In this document: piece after piece, positions 9,368-19,922 of the stretch | How the letters are laid out: every line of letters begins with the position of its first letter | Numbering within the stretch: the stretch's first letter is position 1 | Source of the DNA: Allochromatium humboldtianum | GTDB lineage: Bacteria; Pseudomonadota; Gammaproteobacteria; Chromatiales; Chromatiaceae | Reading direction: 5' to 3' | Assembly: GCF_013385175.1 (NCBI RefSeq) | Contig: NZ_JABZEO010000008.1 | Location: 124,001-188,000, forward strand | Length of the DNA stretch: 64,000 bases | Program-made: the position numbers and the translations under genes | Notes under the pieces: model-generated | Databases searched by the model: none | What the model was told of the DNA's origin: nothing | The model's input: only the letters and a program-made list of their open reading frames with translations

Positions 9368-9892
9368 ATGTTACGTGCACAGAACATCTTCATCGTCGGC
9401 CCGATGGGCGCCGGCAAGAGTACCGTCGGACGCCAACTGGCCGAAGCGCTGTCCTATACCTTCAAGGACAGCGACCACGAGATCCAGCGCCGAACGGGTG
9501 TCGACATCCCCACCATCTTCGAGTTCGAAGGCGAATCCGGCTTTCGCGCCCGCGAGCGTCAGGTCATCGAGGAACTGGTCGCCGAGGAGCGGATCGTCCT
9601 CGCGACCGGCGGCGGCGCCGTGCTGAACCCCGAAAACCGCCAGGATCTCTCCGCGCGCGGCGTCGTCATCTACCTCCATTGCAGCCCCGAGCAGCAATAC
9701 GCCCGCACCGCCCGCGACCGCAACCGCCCCCTGCTCGAAACCGAAGACCCGCTCGAGCGCCTGCGCGAGATCATGGCCGAACGCGAACCGCTCTACCGCC
9801 AGGTCGCCGATCTCGTGGTCTCGACCGAGAAGCGCGGCACCAGCTCGGTGGTCAAGGAGATCTGCCGCCGTCTCGAATCCGAGGACGTCTGA
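9368..9892 (+). CDS. aroK: Shikimate kinase
   Basis: Phosphorylates shikimate at the 3-hydroxyl using ATP (chorismate pathway). 174 residues from ATG 9368, starting MLRAQNIFIVGPMGAGKSTVG with the Walker A loop at the N-terminus. Further family marks are the substrate-binding Asp in FKDSDHEI, LATGGGAV, and the lid arginines in RDRNRPLL. The frame stays open upstream to a TTG at 9320, but family length and alignment favour 9368. Lies between pilQ and aroB, the usual gammaproteobacterial order. Confidence 0.95.
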   Translation: MLRAQNIFIVGPMGAGKSTVGRQLAEALSYTFKDSDHEIQRRTGVDIPTIFEFEGESGFRARERQVIEELVAEERIVLATGGGAVLNPENRQDLSARGVVIYLHCSPEQQYARTARDRNRPLLETEDPLERLREIMAEREPLYRQVADLVVSTEKRGTSSVVKEICRRLESEDV

Positions 9893-9895
9893 CCT

Positions 9896-10963
9896 ATGCG
9901 AACCCTGACCGTCGAACTCGGGACACGCAGCTACCCCATCCACATCGGCTCCAGCCTCCTGAACGATCCCGATCTCTACCGCCCCCATGTGCGCGGTTCG
10001 CAGGTCATGATCGTCACCAACGAGACGGTCGCCCCGCTCTACCTGGAACCCGTCCGCCAAGCCCTCGACGGGCTGCATGTGCGCGAGGTCATCCTGCCCG
10101 ATGGTGAGGTCTACAAGACGCTCGAAGTCTGGAACCGGATCTTCGATGCCCTGCTCGCCGAACGCTTCGCGCGCGACTGTACCCTGATCGCACTCGGCGG
10201 CGGCGTGATCGGCGACATGACCGGCTTTGCCGCTGCTTGCTACCAGCGCGGCGTCGACTTCATCCAGGTTCCGACCACGCTCCTGGCCCAGGTCGATTCC
10301 TCGGTCGGCGGCAAGACCGGCCTCAATCACCCCGCCGGCAAGAACATGATCGGCGCCTTCCATCAGCCGCGCGCCGTCATCGCCGACACAGATACGCTTG
10401 GTACCCTGCCCCAGCGCGAACTCTCGGCCGGACTGGCCGAGGTGCTCAAATACGGCTTCATCCGCGACGCCGAGTTTCTCGACTGGCTCGAATGCCACAT
10501 GACCGGGCTGATGTCGCGCGATCCCGACACCCTGGCCCATGCCATCCAGCGCTCGTGCGAGGTCAAGGCGCAGATCGTCGCCGAGGACGAGTTCGAGTCC
10601 GGCAGCCGCGCCCTGCTCAATCTCGGTCACACCTTCGGCCACGCCATCGAGACCGGCGTCGGCTATGGCGAATGGCTGCACGGCGAAGCGGTCGGCGCGG
10701 GCATCTGTCTGGCCGCCGCGCTCTCGGCACGGCTCGGCTGGCTGACCGAGGCCGAGGTCGAGCGCACCCACCGTTTGATCGCCGGCGCCGGCCTGCCGAC
10801 CGGGCGTCCGGCGGACCTGGCGCCCGAGCGAATGCTGGAGCTCATGGCCGTCGACAAGAAGGTGCTCGCCGGGCAGTTGCGTCTGGTGCTGCTCAAGCAG
10901 CTCGGCGAGGCCGTCGTCACCAGCGATTTCGATCGCGACGCCTTGGCGCACGTCCTGGCTTGA
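9896..10963 (+). CDS. aroB: 3-dehydroquinate synthase
   Basis: NAD- and zinc-dependent cyclisation of DAHP to 3-dehydroquinate, the second step of the shikimate pathway. 355 residues with the NAD-binding [13 protein letters not shown], the active-site [18 protein letters not shown], and metal-ligand segments [19 protein letters not shown] and WLHGEAVG. Starts three bases after aroK, so the two are probably co-translated. aroE of the same pathway lies far away at 53.2-54.1 kb on the other strand. Confidence 0.96.
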   Translation: MRTLTVELGTRSYPIHIGSSLLNDPDLYRPHVRGSQVMIVTNETVAPLYLEPVRQALDGLHVREVILPDGEVYKTLEVWNRIFDALLAERFARDCTLIALGGGVIGDMTGFAAACYQRGVDFIQVPTTLLAQVDSSVGGKTGLNHPAGKNMIGAFHQPRAVIADTDTLGTLPQRELSAGLAEVLKYGFIRDAEFLDWLECHMTGLMSRDPDTLAHAIQRSCEVKAQIVAEDEFESGSRALLNLGHTFGHAIETGVGYGEWLHGEAVGAGICLAAALSARLGWLTEAEVERTHRLIAGAGLPTGRPADLAPERMLELMAVDKKVLAGQLRLVLLKQLGEAVVTSDFDRDALAHVLA

Positions 10964-11044
10964 GCGGTCGCCGCCCACGTCGGCGGCGATCTGCGTCGAT
11001 CCCCTGAACCTCGATGCTCCCAGGCCGAACCCGCCCCGGATCGT

Positions 11045-11073
11045 TTGTGTTCCAGGGACGTCTCTGCTAATCT
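11045..11073 (+). promoter_or_regulatory. Candidate promoter of the 4.5S RNA gene
   Basis: TTGTGT (11045-11050), 17-base spacer, TAATCT (11068-11073). It would start RNA near 11080, giving a 5' leader of about 35 bases to be trimmed, in keeping with RNase P processing of 4.5S precursors in Escherichia coli. The boxes are imperfect. Confidence 0.4.
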
Positions 11074-11114
11074 CCGCGCTCGCTTTGGCGGCGCCCGTCG
11101 CCGAGCGACCGTCA

Positions 11115-11231
11115 TGGTGGCCCTCGCCGGTCCCCTCGCAACGTGAAGCCGTGAACCCGGTCAGGCCCGGAAGGGAGCAGCCGCAGCGGCGGAATCGTGT
11201 GCCGGGGTGCGGCTGGCGCGGGTCGCCACCC
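11115..11231 (+). ncRNA. ffs: Signal recognition particle RNA (4.5S RNA)
   Basis: The core is clear: GGTCAGGCCCGGAAGGGAGC (11159-11178) followed by GTGTGCCGGGGTGCGGCTGG, matching the conserved apical loop and asymmetric internal loop that bind Ffh. The ends pair: GGTGGC (11116-11121) with GCCACC (11225-11230), giving about 117 nucleotides, the usual small bacterial form. It forms the scaffold of the particle that targets nascent membrane proteins to FtsY. Its place just before dnaX is common in gammaproteobacteria. Exact ends are estimated from the terminal stem. Confidence 0.93.
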
Positions 11232-11276
11232 ATCCTCGGTTCCCCCGCGATTCCTCCACGCCGCCCAGGCCCGGAC

Positions 11277-11285
11277 TGATATAAT
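11277..11285 (+). promoter_or_regulatory. Extended -10 element directly upstream of dnaX
   Basis: TGATATAAT is a perfect extended -10 (TGN-TATAAT). The -10 hexamer ends seven bases before the dnaX ATG, so a transcript from it would begin at or next to the start codon and be essentially leaderless. No -35 box and no Shine-Dalgarno sequence are visible before dnaX, which fits. Confidence 0.5.
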
Positions 11286-11291
11286 CGCGCG

Positions 11292-12947
11292 ATGTCCTAT
11301 CAAGTGCTTGCCCGCAAATGGCGTCCCCGGTCGTTCGACGATATGGTCGGGCAGCAGCATGTCGTGCGCGCGCTCTCCAATGCGCTCGACCGCGATCAGC
11401 TCCATCACGCCTATCTGTTCACCGGCACCCGCGGCGTCGGTAAGACCACGCTCGCGCGCATCCTGTCCAAGGCGCTCAACTGCGAACAGGGCGTCGGCTC
11501 GCATCCCTGCGGCGTCTGCTCGGCCTGTCGCGAGATCGACAGCGGGCGCTTCGTCGACCTGCTCGAAGTCGACGCCGCCTCGCGCACCAAGGTCGACCAG
11601 ACCCGCGAACTGCTCGAAAACGTCCCCTACGCCCCGGCGCGGGCGCGCTTCAAGGTGTACCTCATCGACGAGGTTCACATGTTCTCGGGCCACAGCTTCA
11701 ATGCGCTGCTCAAGACGCTCGAAGAGCCGCCGCCCCATGTGAAGTTCCTGCTCGCGACCACCGACCCGCAGAAGATCCCGGTCACGGTGCTCTCGCGCTG
11801 TCTCCAGCTCAATCTGCGTCGGTTGCTGCCGGGCGAGATCGTCGAGCGGCTGCGCTATGTGCTGGAGCAGGAAGGGCTGGCGTTCGAGTCCGCCGCCCTG
11901 CCCCTGCTCGCGCGCGCGGCCGACGGCAGTCTGCGCGATGCGCTCAGTCTGCTCGATCAGGCGATCGCCTTCGGCGGCGGACGGGTCGTCGAGGCCGAGA
12001 CGCGCGCCATGCTCGGCACCGTGAGCGGCGATCTGGCGCTCGACATCCTCGATGCCCTGGCCGCCGGCGACGGCGCCGCCGTGCTGGGCGCCGTCGAGCG
12101 CGTGGCGGCGATGACGCCCGATTTTGCCGAACTGCTGCGCGAGCTGATCGGACTCCTGCACCGACTGGCGCTGATCCAGCAGGCGCCCAAGACTCTGGCC
12201 GAGGACGACCCGGACCGTCCGCGTCTGCTGGCGCTCGCCGAGCGGCTGACACCGGAAGACGTGCAGCTCTTCTATCAGGTGGCCCTGACCGGCCAGACCG
12301 ACCTGCCGCTGGCGCCCGATCCGCGCGGCGGGCTGGAGATGGTGCTGTTGCGCGCACTCGCCTTCCGTCCGGTCCCAGGTGCGAGGTCTGTCGAAACATC
12401 CCGGCTCGGAGCGGATGCAACTCCAGCCGCCCGGCCGGCAGCGAACGTCCAGGCCGCACCAGCGCGACCCGTTCCGCTTCAGTCGTCCGATGCACCGCCA
12501 CGGGCCGACTCCCGCGCTGGAGCCACGGAGCCGACGCCCATCCAGTCCGGCACGAAGACACTCGAAAACGCCGCCGACTGGCAGCGACTCGCAGCGCAGC
12601 TGTCGATCGGCGGCATCGCCAACCAGCTCGCTCATAACTGTGCCTTTTGCGGATACAGTGACGGGCGGCTCAGTCTCCAGCTCGACCCAACGGCCGCCGG
12701 CCTGCGGACTCCAAGCACACTGGAGCGTCTGAAGAGCGGGCTCGAGCAGGCGCTCGGTCGCTCGATCGAGCTGGAGATCAAGGTCGCGCGCCCCGAGCAG
12801 GAGACCCTGGCGCAGCGGCGCACGCGCGAGGCCGGAGAGCGCCAACAGACGGCCGTCGATCAGATGCACGCCGATCCGGTCGCCAGCTCGATGCGCGAGA
12901 CCTTCGACGCGGATTGGGCGCCGGGGAGCATCCGTCCGGCCGACTGA
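11292..12947 (+). CDS. dnaX: DNA polymerase III subunits gamma and tau
   Basis: Clamp-loader ATPase of the replicative polymerase. 551 residues: N-terminal AAA+ domain with Walker A GTRGVGKTT, zinc-binding cysteines in CEQGVGSHPCGVCSAC, Walker B region VYLIDEVHM and sensor 1 LLATTDPQKIPVTVLSRC; domain III to about residue 360; a variable Ala/Pro-rich linker; and a C-terminal polymerase-binding region (WQRLAAQLSIGG onward). I saw no A-AAA-AAG type slippery heptamer, so a shorter gamma form by frameshifting is not supported. No ribosome-binding site precedes the ATG. Confidence 0.95.
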   Translation: MSYQVLARKWRPRSFDDMVGQQHVVRALSNALDRDQLHHAYLFTGTRGVGKTTLARILSKALNCEQGVGSHPCGVCSACREIDSGRFVDLLEVDAASRTKVDQTRELLENVPYAPARARFKVYLIDEVHMFSGHSFNALLKTLEEPPPHVKFLLATTDPQKIPVTVLSRCLQLNLRRLLPGEIVERLRYVLEQEGLAFESAALPLLARAADGSLRDALSLLDQAIAFGGGRVVEAETRAMLGTVSGDLALDILDALAAGDGAAVLGAVERVAAMTPDFAELLRELIGLLHRLALIQQAPKTLAEDDPDRPRLLALAERLTPEDVQLFYQVALTGQTDLPLAPDPRGGLEMVLLRALAFRPVPGARSVETSRLGADATPAARPAANVQAAPARPVPLQSSDAPPRADSRAGATEPTPIQSGTKTLENAADWQRLAAQLSIGGIANQLAHNCAFCGYSDGRLSLQLDPTAAGLRTPSTLERLKSGLEQALGRSIELEIKVARPEQETLAQRRTREAGERQQTAVDQMHADPVASSMRETFDADWAPGSIRPAD

Positions 12948-13085
12948 GACCGGCGGCTTGGACATCACAGCGCGATCACCTATCGCCGCGATGCGCATTT
13001 CAGGCATGATTGGCCCCGACGGGCTCGATCGAATACGAGCGCCCGGAGCCGCCGGGCGCGCTGTCACAACCCTTGAGGTGAACAC

Positions 13086-13409
13086 ATGAAGGCACTGGGT
13101 GGCCTGCTCAAGCAGGCGCAGAAGATGCAGGAAGACATGCAGCAGGCGCAGGCGCGTCTGGCGCAGGAAGAGACGACCGGCGAGGCCGGCGGCGGTCTGG
13201 TCAAGGTGACGCTGAACGGCCAGCATCAGGCCAAGCGCGTCGAGATCGACCCCTCGCTCATGGGCGACGATAAGGAGATGCTCGAAGACCTGATCACGGC
13301 GGCCATCAATGCCGCCAGCCAGCGCATCGCCGAGAAGGCCAAGGAGACCATGTCCGAGCTGACCGCCGGGATGCCGCTGCCTCCGGGCATGAAGCTGCCC
13401 TGGTCCTGA
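13086..13409 (+). CDS. ybaB: Nucleoid-associated protein, YbaB/EbfC family
   Basis: Small DNA-binding protein of 107 residues with the family signature [16 protein letters not shown] at the N-terminus, [20 protein letters not shown] in the centre and a C-terminal [12 protein letters not shown]. Forms dimers with helical arms that bind DNA; its constant linkage with dnaX and recR suggests a link to replication and repair. GAGGTG precedes the start; five bases separate it from recR. Confidence 0.95.
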   Translation: MKALGGLLKQAQKMQEDMQQAQARLAQEETTGEAGGGLVKVTLNGQHQAKRVEIDPSLMGDDKEMLEDLITAAINAASQRIAEKAKETMSELTAGMPLPPGMKLPWS

Positions 13410-13414
13410 GCCGG

Positions 13415-14011
13415 GTGGGCGAGCGTTCACTGCTGAACCAGTTGATCGAGGCCCTGCGCTGTCTGCCGGGCGTCGGTCCCAAGTCGGCGCGGCGCATCGC
13501 CTTCCATCTGCTGGAGCGCGACCGTGAAGGCGGTGCGCGTCTGGCGCGGGTGATGGCCGAGGCCATGGTTGCGATCCGGCGTTGCTCGCGTTGCCGTACC
13601 CTGACCGAGCACGATGTCTGCGCGCTCTGCGCCAACCCCAATCGCGACGGTTCGCTGCTGTGCATCGTCGAGCAGCCGTCGGAAGTGGTGGCCATCGAGC
13701 AGGCAACCGATTATCGTGGACGCTATTTCGTGCTCGGCGGGCGACTCTCGCCGCTCGACGGCATCGGTCCGGACGAACTCGGACTCGATGTGCTCGAAGC
13801 GCGTCTGCGCGACGAGGCCATCGCCGAGGTCATCCTCGCCATCAGCCCCACGGTCGAGGGCGGTGCCACGGCGCATTTCATCGCCGATCGTGCCGCCCGT
13901 CATGGCGTGCGCGTGACCCGCATCGCCCACGGCGTGCCACTGGGCGGCGAGCTGGAGTACGTCGACGGCGGAACCCTGGCGCTGGCCTTCTCCGGACGGC
14001 GGGCGCTGTGA
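13415..14011 (+). CDS. recR: Recombination mediator RecR
   Basis: Acts with RecF and RecO to load RecA on SSB-coated single-stranded gaps. 198 residues from a GTG start: helix-hairpin-helix [21 protein letters not shown]4 zinc finger ([16 protein letters not shown]), Toprim domain starting [14 protein letters not shown], and a Walker-B-like C-terminus. The usual third member of dnaX-ybaB-recR. Confidence 0.96.
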   Translation: MGERSLLNQLIEALRCLPGVGPKSARRIAFHLLERDREGGARLARVMAEAMVAIRRCSRCRTLTEHDVCALCANPNRDGSLLCIVEQPSEVVAIEQATDYRGRYFVLGGRLSPLDGIGPDELGLDVLEARLRDEAIAEVILAISPTVEGGATAHFIADRAARHGVRVTRIAHGVPLGGELEYVDGGTLALAFSGRRAL

Positions 14012-14035
14012 TCGATTGTTCGAGGGAGCAAACCC

Positions 14036-14380
14036 ATGTCCGACACCATTTTCGGTAAGATCGCCTCCGGCGAGATCCCCGCCGATCTCGTCTACAAGGA
14101 CGAGGATGTCGTGGCCTTCCGCGACATCAGCCCGCAGGCGCCGACGCACCTGCTGGTGATTCCGCGCAAGCCGATCCCGACGCTCGACGCCGCCGGCCCG
14201 GAGGATGCCGAACTGCTTGGCAAGCTGCTGCTGGTCGCGGCCCAGGTCGCGCGCGAGGCCGGCATCGCCGAGCGCGGGTATCGAACGGTCATCAACTGCA
14301 ACGCGGAGGCCGGGCAGACCGTCTTCCATCTGCATCTGCACGTCCTCGGCGGGCGTCCGATGCAATGGCCGCCGGGTTGA
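14036..14380 (+). CDS. hinT: HIT family purine nucleoside phosphoramidase
   Basis: 114 residues with the histidine triad FHLHLHVLGG near the C-terminus and the N-terminal IFGKIASGEIPADLVYKDED typical of the HinT/PKCI branch, which hydrolyses AMP-linked phosphoramidates such as AMP-lysine. GAGGGAG gives a good ribosome-binding site. The next 126 bases to minC show nothing I can name. Confidence 0.93.
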   Translation: MSDTIFGKIASGEIPADLVYKDEDVVAFRDISPQAPTHLLVIPRKPIPTLDAAGPEDAELLGKLLLVAAQVAREAGIAERGYRTVINCNAEAGQTVFHLHLHVLGGRPMQWPPG

Positions 14381-14506
14381 TCCGTCTTTCGTTCCAGGCA
14401 CGATTTGCTTACTCTTAGTGGCTCCAGCCCAGCCCCCGCGCTGACGACTGGATGCGTGTCGAACCCAGCCGGAGACCCATAGCGCTCGTCGCTCGACCCC
14501 AACGAC

Positions 14507-15322
14507 ATGGCCGCGAAATCGACTTCTTCAACGAACGCCTCTGATGGCGCCGGCACCTTCGAGCTCAAGGCGGCCAGCTTCACCCTGCCCATCATCCGCC
14601 TGCTCGACAGCGACATCGAGACCGTGGCGTCGCGGCTGGGCGCCAAGGTGGAGAAGGCGCCGGACTTCTTTCGCAACACCCCGGTGGTGATCGACCTGAG
14701 CGATCTGCCCAGGGACCGGGCGCCGATCGCGCTCCCCCAACTCGTCGGTCTGCTGCGCGGCTATGGCATGATCCCCTTCGGTGTGCGTGGCGCGAACGCC
14801 GAGCAGACGGCGGCGGCCGAGGCGCTGGAACTGGCGATCCTGCGCGAGTCCTATGTGCGACGCACCAAATCGGTCGGCGAGCTGGCAGCGGAGACAGAAC
14901 TCGAACCTGATCCAGTCACGGCGCCCAAGACAGCCCAAGCGCCTGAGAAGGCCCAGCCGTCCGCTGAGACGACTCAGCCGCGCGCCGCCGGACAATCCGG
15001 CTTCATGCTGATCACCAAGCCGGTGCGCTCCGGCCAGCGTATCTATGCCGCCGGCGGGGATCTGTCGATCATCGCCCCGGTCAGCTCGGGCGCCGAGCTG
15101 ATGGCCGACGGCAATATCCACGTCTATGGCCCGCTGCGCGGACGCGCGCTCGCCGGCATGAGCGGTAACATGGAGGCACGCATCTTCTGCCACGATCTCC
15201 AGGCCGAACTGATTTCGATCGCCGGACACTATCGTGTCAGCGAAGGTATCCCAAATGAACTGCGCGGTGTCCCGGTCCAGATCTTCCTGGACCAGAAGAT
15301 CCTGCGTATCGAGAAACTTTGA
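14507..15322 (+). CDS. minC: Septum site-determining protein MinC
   Basis: Inhibitor of FtsZ polymerisation at the poles. 271 residues: N-terminal FtsZ-inhibiting domain (about 15-120), an Ala/Pro/Glu-rich linker, and a right-handed beta-helix C-domain (about 165-270) with RSGQRIYAAGGDLSIIAPVS and ADGNIHVYGPLRGRALAG, the part that dimerises and binds MinD. First of the minCDE operon; the start codon has no strong Shine-Dalgarno site. Confidence 0.94.
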   Translation: MAAKSTSSTNASDGAGTFELKAASFTLPIIRLLDSDIETVASRLGAKVEKAPDFFRNTPVVIDLSDLPRDRAPIALPQLVGLLRGYGMIPFGVRGANAEQTAAAEALELAILRESYVRRTKSVGELAAETELEPDPVTAPKTAQAPEKAQPSAETTQPRAAGQSGFMLITKPVRSGQRIYAAGGDLSIIAPVSSGAELMADGNIHVYGPLRGRALAGMSGNMEARIFCHDLQAELISIAGHYRVSEGIPNELRGVPVQIFLDQKILRIEKL

Positions 15323-15374
15323 ACATCCGCCGCGCCCGTCGAACGGAGCGGAACCCCCGAAGGAGGGTGTGACC

Positions 15375-16184
15375 TTGGCAAGAATCATCGTGATCACCTC
15401 AGGCAAGGGCGGGGTCGGCAAGACGACCACGGCCGCCGCGCTGTCCATGGGGTTGGCTCAGCGCGGCAAGCGCACCGTCGTCATCGACTTCGATGTCGGT
15501 CTGCGCAATCTGGACCTGATCATGGGGTGCGAGCGGCGCGTCGTCTATGACTTCATCAACGTCATCAACGGCGAGGCCAACCTCAATCAGGCTCTGATCC
15601 GCGACAAGCGCTGCGACAGCCTCTATGTGCTGCCGGCCTCACAGACGCGCGACAAGGATGCCCTGACCCGAGAGGGTGTGGAGCGCGTCCTGAACGATCT
15701 GGGGGACAACTACGACTTCATCGTCTGCGATTCGCCCGCCGGCATCGAGCATGGCGCCTACATGGCCATGTACTTCGCCGATGACGCCATCGTCGTCACC
15801 AACCCCGAGGTGTCCTCGGTGCGCGACTCCGACCGGATGCTCGGCATTCTCTCCAGCCGCTCCAAGCGTGCCGAGGAGAGCATGGAGCCGATCCGCGAGT
15901 ATCTGCTCCTGACCCGCTACGATCCGATGCGCGTGGCCAACGGCGAGATGCTGAGCGTCGACGACGTCCAGGAGATCCTATCGCTCAAGCTGCTGGGCGT
16001 GGTCCCCGAGTCCAAGGCCGTCCTCAATGCCTCCAATGCCGGTATCCCGGTCATCCTCGACCGCGAGAGCGACGCCGGCCAGGCCTATGGCGACATGGTG
16101 TCGCGTTATCTGGGTGACGATGTTCCGCACCGTTTCCTGCATCCGGAGAAAAAAGGCCTGCTGAGCCGCATCTTCAAGGGGTGA
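15375..16184 (+). CDS. minD: Septum site-determining ATPase MinD
   Basis: Membrane-binding ATPase that recruits MinC and oscillates with MinE. 269 residues, starting (M)ARIIVITSGKGGVGKTTTAA with the deviant Walker A motif, then VVIDFDVGLRNLDLIMGCER and the C-terminal amphipathic membrane-binding helix EKKGLLSRIFKG. I place the start at TTG 15375 because AGGAGG (15361-15366) lies eight bases upstream and homology begins there; earlier in-frame ATGs lie inside minC. Confidence 0.96.
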   Translation: MARIIVITSGKGGVGKTTTAAALSMGLAQRGKRTVVIDFDVGLRNLDLIMGCERRVVYDFINVINGEANLNQALIRDKRCDSLYVLPASQTRDKDALTREGVERVLNDLGDNYDFIVCDSPAGIEHGAYMAMYFADDAIVVTNPEVSSVRDSDRMLGILSSRSKRAEESMEPIREYLLLTRYDPMRVANGEMLSVDDVQEILSLKLLGVVPESKAVLNASNAGIPVILDRESDAGQAYGDMVSRYLGDDVPHRFLHPEKKGLLSRIFKG

Positions 16185-16187
16185 ACC

Positions 16188-16469
16188 ATGGGTCTGCTCG
16201 ACTATTTCGTATCCTCGCGCCCCAAGACGACGGCGGGCAATGCCAGTGTGGCCAAGGAGCGCCTGCAGATCCTCGTCGCCCATGATCGCGTCGCGCGGGA
16301 CAAGCCTTCCTATCTGCCGCAGCTCCAGCAGGAGATCCTGGCGGTGATCCGCAAGTATGTCGAGGTCGACATGGACGCCGTCTCGGTGACTTACGAGCAG
16401 GAAGAGTCGCACGAGGTGCTGGAACTCAACATCATCCTGCCCGAGTCGGCGGCGGCGCGCGGAGTCTGA
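16188..16469 (+). CDS. minE: Cell division topological specificity factor MinE
   Basis: 93 residues with the N-terminal membrane-targeting and anti-MinCD region (LLDYFVSSRPKTTA, SVAKERLQILVAHDR) and the C-terminal dimerisation beta-domain. Stimulates MinD ATP hydrolysis to drive pole-to-pole oscillation. Starts three bases after the minD stop. Confidence 0.96.
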   Translation: MGLLDYFVSSRPKTTAGNASVAKERLQILVAHDRVARDKPSYLPQLQQEILAVIRKYVEVDMDAVSVTYEQEESHEVLELNIILPESAAARGV

Positions 16470-16478
16470 GACGGGTTC

Positions 16479-18468
<1,990 letters not shown>

Positions 18469-18510
18469 GATGGGCTGATACCTGTTGGGTCTGTGGGAGT
18501 GCGGTTGGAT

Positions 18511-19719
18511 TCAGAGACGTTCGACGAAAGCACGGATGCGCCGGGCGGCGTCGACGCACTCGTCGAGCGGGGCGACCAGGGCGATGCGCACCCGGCCGGC
18601 GCCTGGATCGTAGCCGTCGATCGCGCGCGAGAGGAAGCGTCCCGGCAGCACGGTGACGTTCTCCTGCGCATAGAGATCACGCGCAAAGTCGGTGTCCGGG
18701 ATGGGCGTCTCCAGCCAGAGGAAGAATCCGCCGGCGGGCGTCGTAACCGGCATCACCGGGCCGAGGATCTCGGTCACAGCGGCGAACTTCTCGCGATAGA
18801 GACGCCGATTCTCGCGGACATGGGCCTCGTCGCGCCAGGCGGCAAGGCTCGCGTACTGGGTCGGCAGCGGCATGGCGCAGCCGTGATAGGTGCGATAGGC
18901 GAGGAAGTCGCGGATGAGTCGGGCGTCACCGGCGACGAAGCCCGAGCGCAGTCCGGGCGCATTGGAGCGCTTCGACAGGCTATGGAACACCAGACAGCGC
19001 TCGAAGCCGTCGTTGCCCAGCGCCGCAGCGGCCTGGAGCAGACCGGGCGGCGGGGCGGCCTCGTCCTGGTAGATGTCGCCATAGCACTCGTCGGAGGCGA
19101 TGACGAAATCGTGCCGTTCGGCCAGTTCGATCAGTCGGGTCAGGGTCGGCCGGTCGAGCACCGCTCCGGTCGGATTGCCGGGCGAGCAGAGATAGAGCAG
19201 CTGGCAGCGATCCCAGGTCGCGGCATCCACGGCGTCGAAATCCGGGATGAAGCCGTTCTCGGGCCGGCAGGCCAGATACTGCGGCTCGGCGCCGGCCAGC
19301 AGCGCCGCACCCTCATAGATCTGATAGCAGGGATTGGGCATCAGCACCAGCGGCGCGGGGTGCGTGCGATCGACGACCGCCTGGGCGATGGCAAACAGCG
19401 CCTCGCGGGTGCCGTTGACCGGCAGGACGTGGCGCTCGGGATCGACTGCCAGCGGCGCGCCGCCCTCGGGCCGGAAGCGCGCCCCCAGCCAGTCGGCGAT
19501 GGCCCCGCGCAGCTCGGGCAGACCACGCGTGGTCGGATAGACCGACAGCCGGTGCAGATGCGCGATCAGCGCCTCGGCGATCAGACTCGGCGTCGGATGC
19601 TTTGGCTCGCCGATCTGTAGACCGATCGGGTCGCGTTCGCGCGGCGGATCGATGCCCTGCTTGAGCGCGGCGAGCTTCTCGAAGGGATAGGACTGGAGTC
19701 GGCCGAGATCCGGATTCAT
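18511..19719 (-). CDS. dapC: Succinyldiaminopimelate transaminase (PLP aminotransferase class I)
   Basis: 402-residue fold-type I PLP enzyme. Seen: NGTREALFAIAQA, the cofactor-binding LCSPGNPTGA, DECYGDIY, and SLSKRSNAPGLRSGF with the Schiff-base lysine. Placed first in a dapC-dapD-dapE run, it most likely makes N-succinyl-LL-diaminopimelate from N-succinyl-2-amino-6-ketopimelate with glutamate as donor. The assignment over other class I aminotransferases rests on this context. Confidence 0.92.
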   Translation of the reverse strand: MNPDLGRLQSYPFEKLAALKQGIDPPRERDPIGLQIGEPKHPTPSLIAEALIAHLHRLSVYPTTRGLPELRGAIADWLGARFRPEGGAPLAVDPERHVLPVNGTREALFAIAQAVVDRTHPAPLVLMPNPCYQIYEGAALLAGAEPQYLACRPENGFIPDFDAVDAATWDRCQLLYLCSPGNPTGAVLDRPTLTRLIELAERHDFVIASDECYGDIYQDEAAPPPGLLQAAAALGNDGFERCLVFHSLSKRSNAPGLRSGFVAGDARLIRDFLAYRTYHGCAMPLPTQYASLAAWRDEAHVRENRRLYREKFAAVTEILGPVMPVTTPAGGFFLWLETPIPDTDFARDLYAQENVTVLPGRFLSRAIDGYDPGAGRVRIALVAPLDECVDAARRIRAFVERL

Positions 19720-19922
19720 CGATAGCCATCAAAACCTGAGTGGAGGCGCCGGCCGCTGGATCGGGCCTGAACGCTGAACGAAGCGCGCTAGTATAGGCCA
19801 ACCGGCCCCCTCGGCTCCATGGCACGACCAGAGGGGCGCATCCGCGGCGGATCTCCGGTACCATTCCGGCTCATACCCACCGACGGCCCGAGCGCCGCGT
19901 CCTGCCACCCTTGCCAGTAGTG

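Noticed and set aside
11292-12947. Programmed frameshift in dnaX for a separate gamma subunit
   Set aside because: No slippery A-AAA-AAG heptamer with a following hairpin is visible around the expected position.
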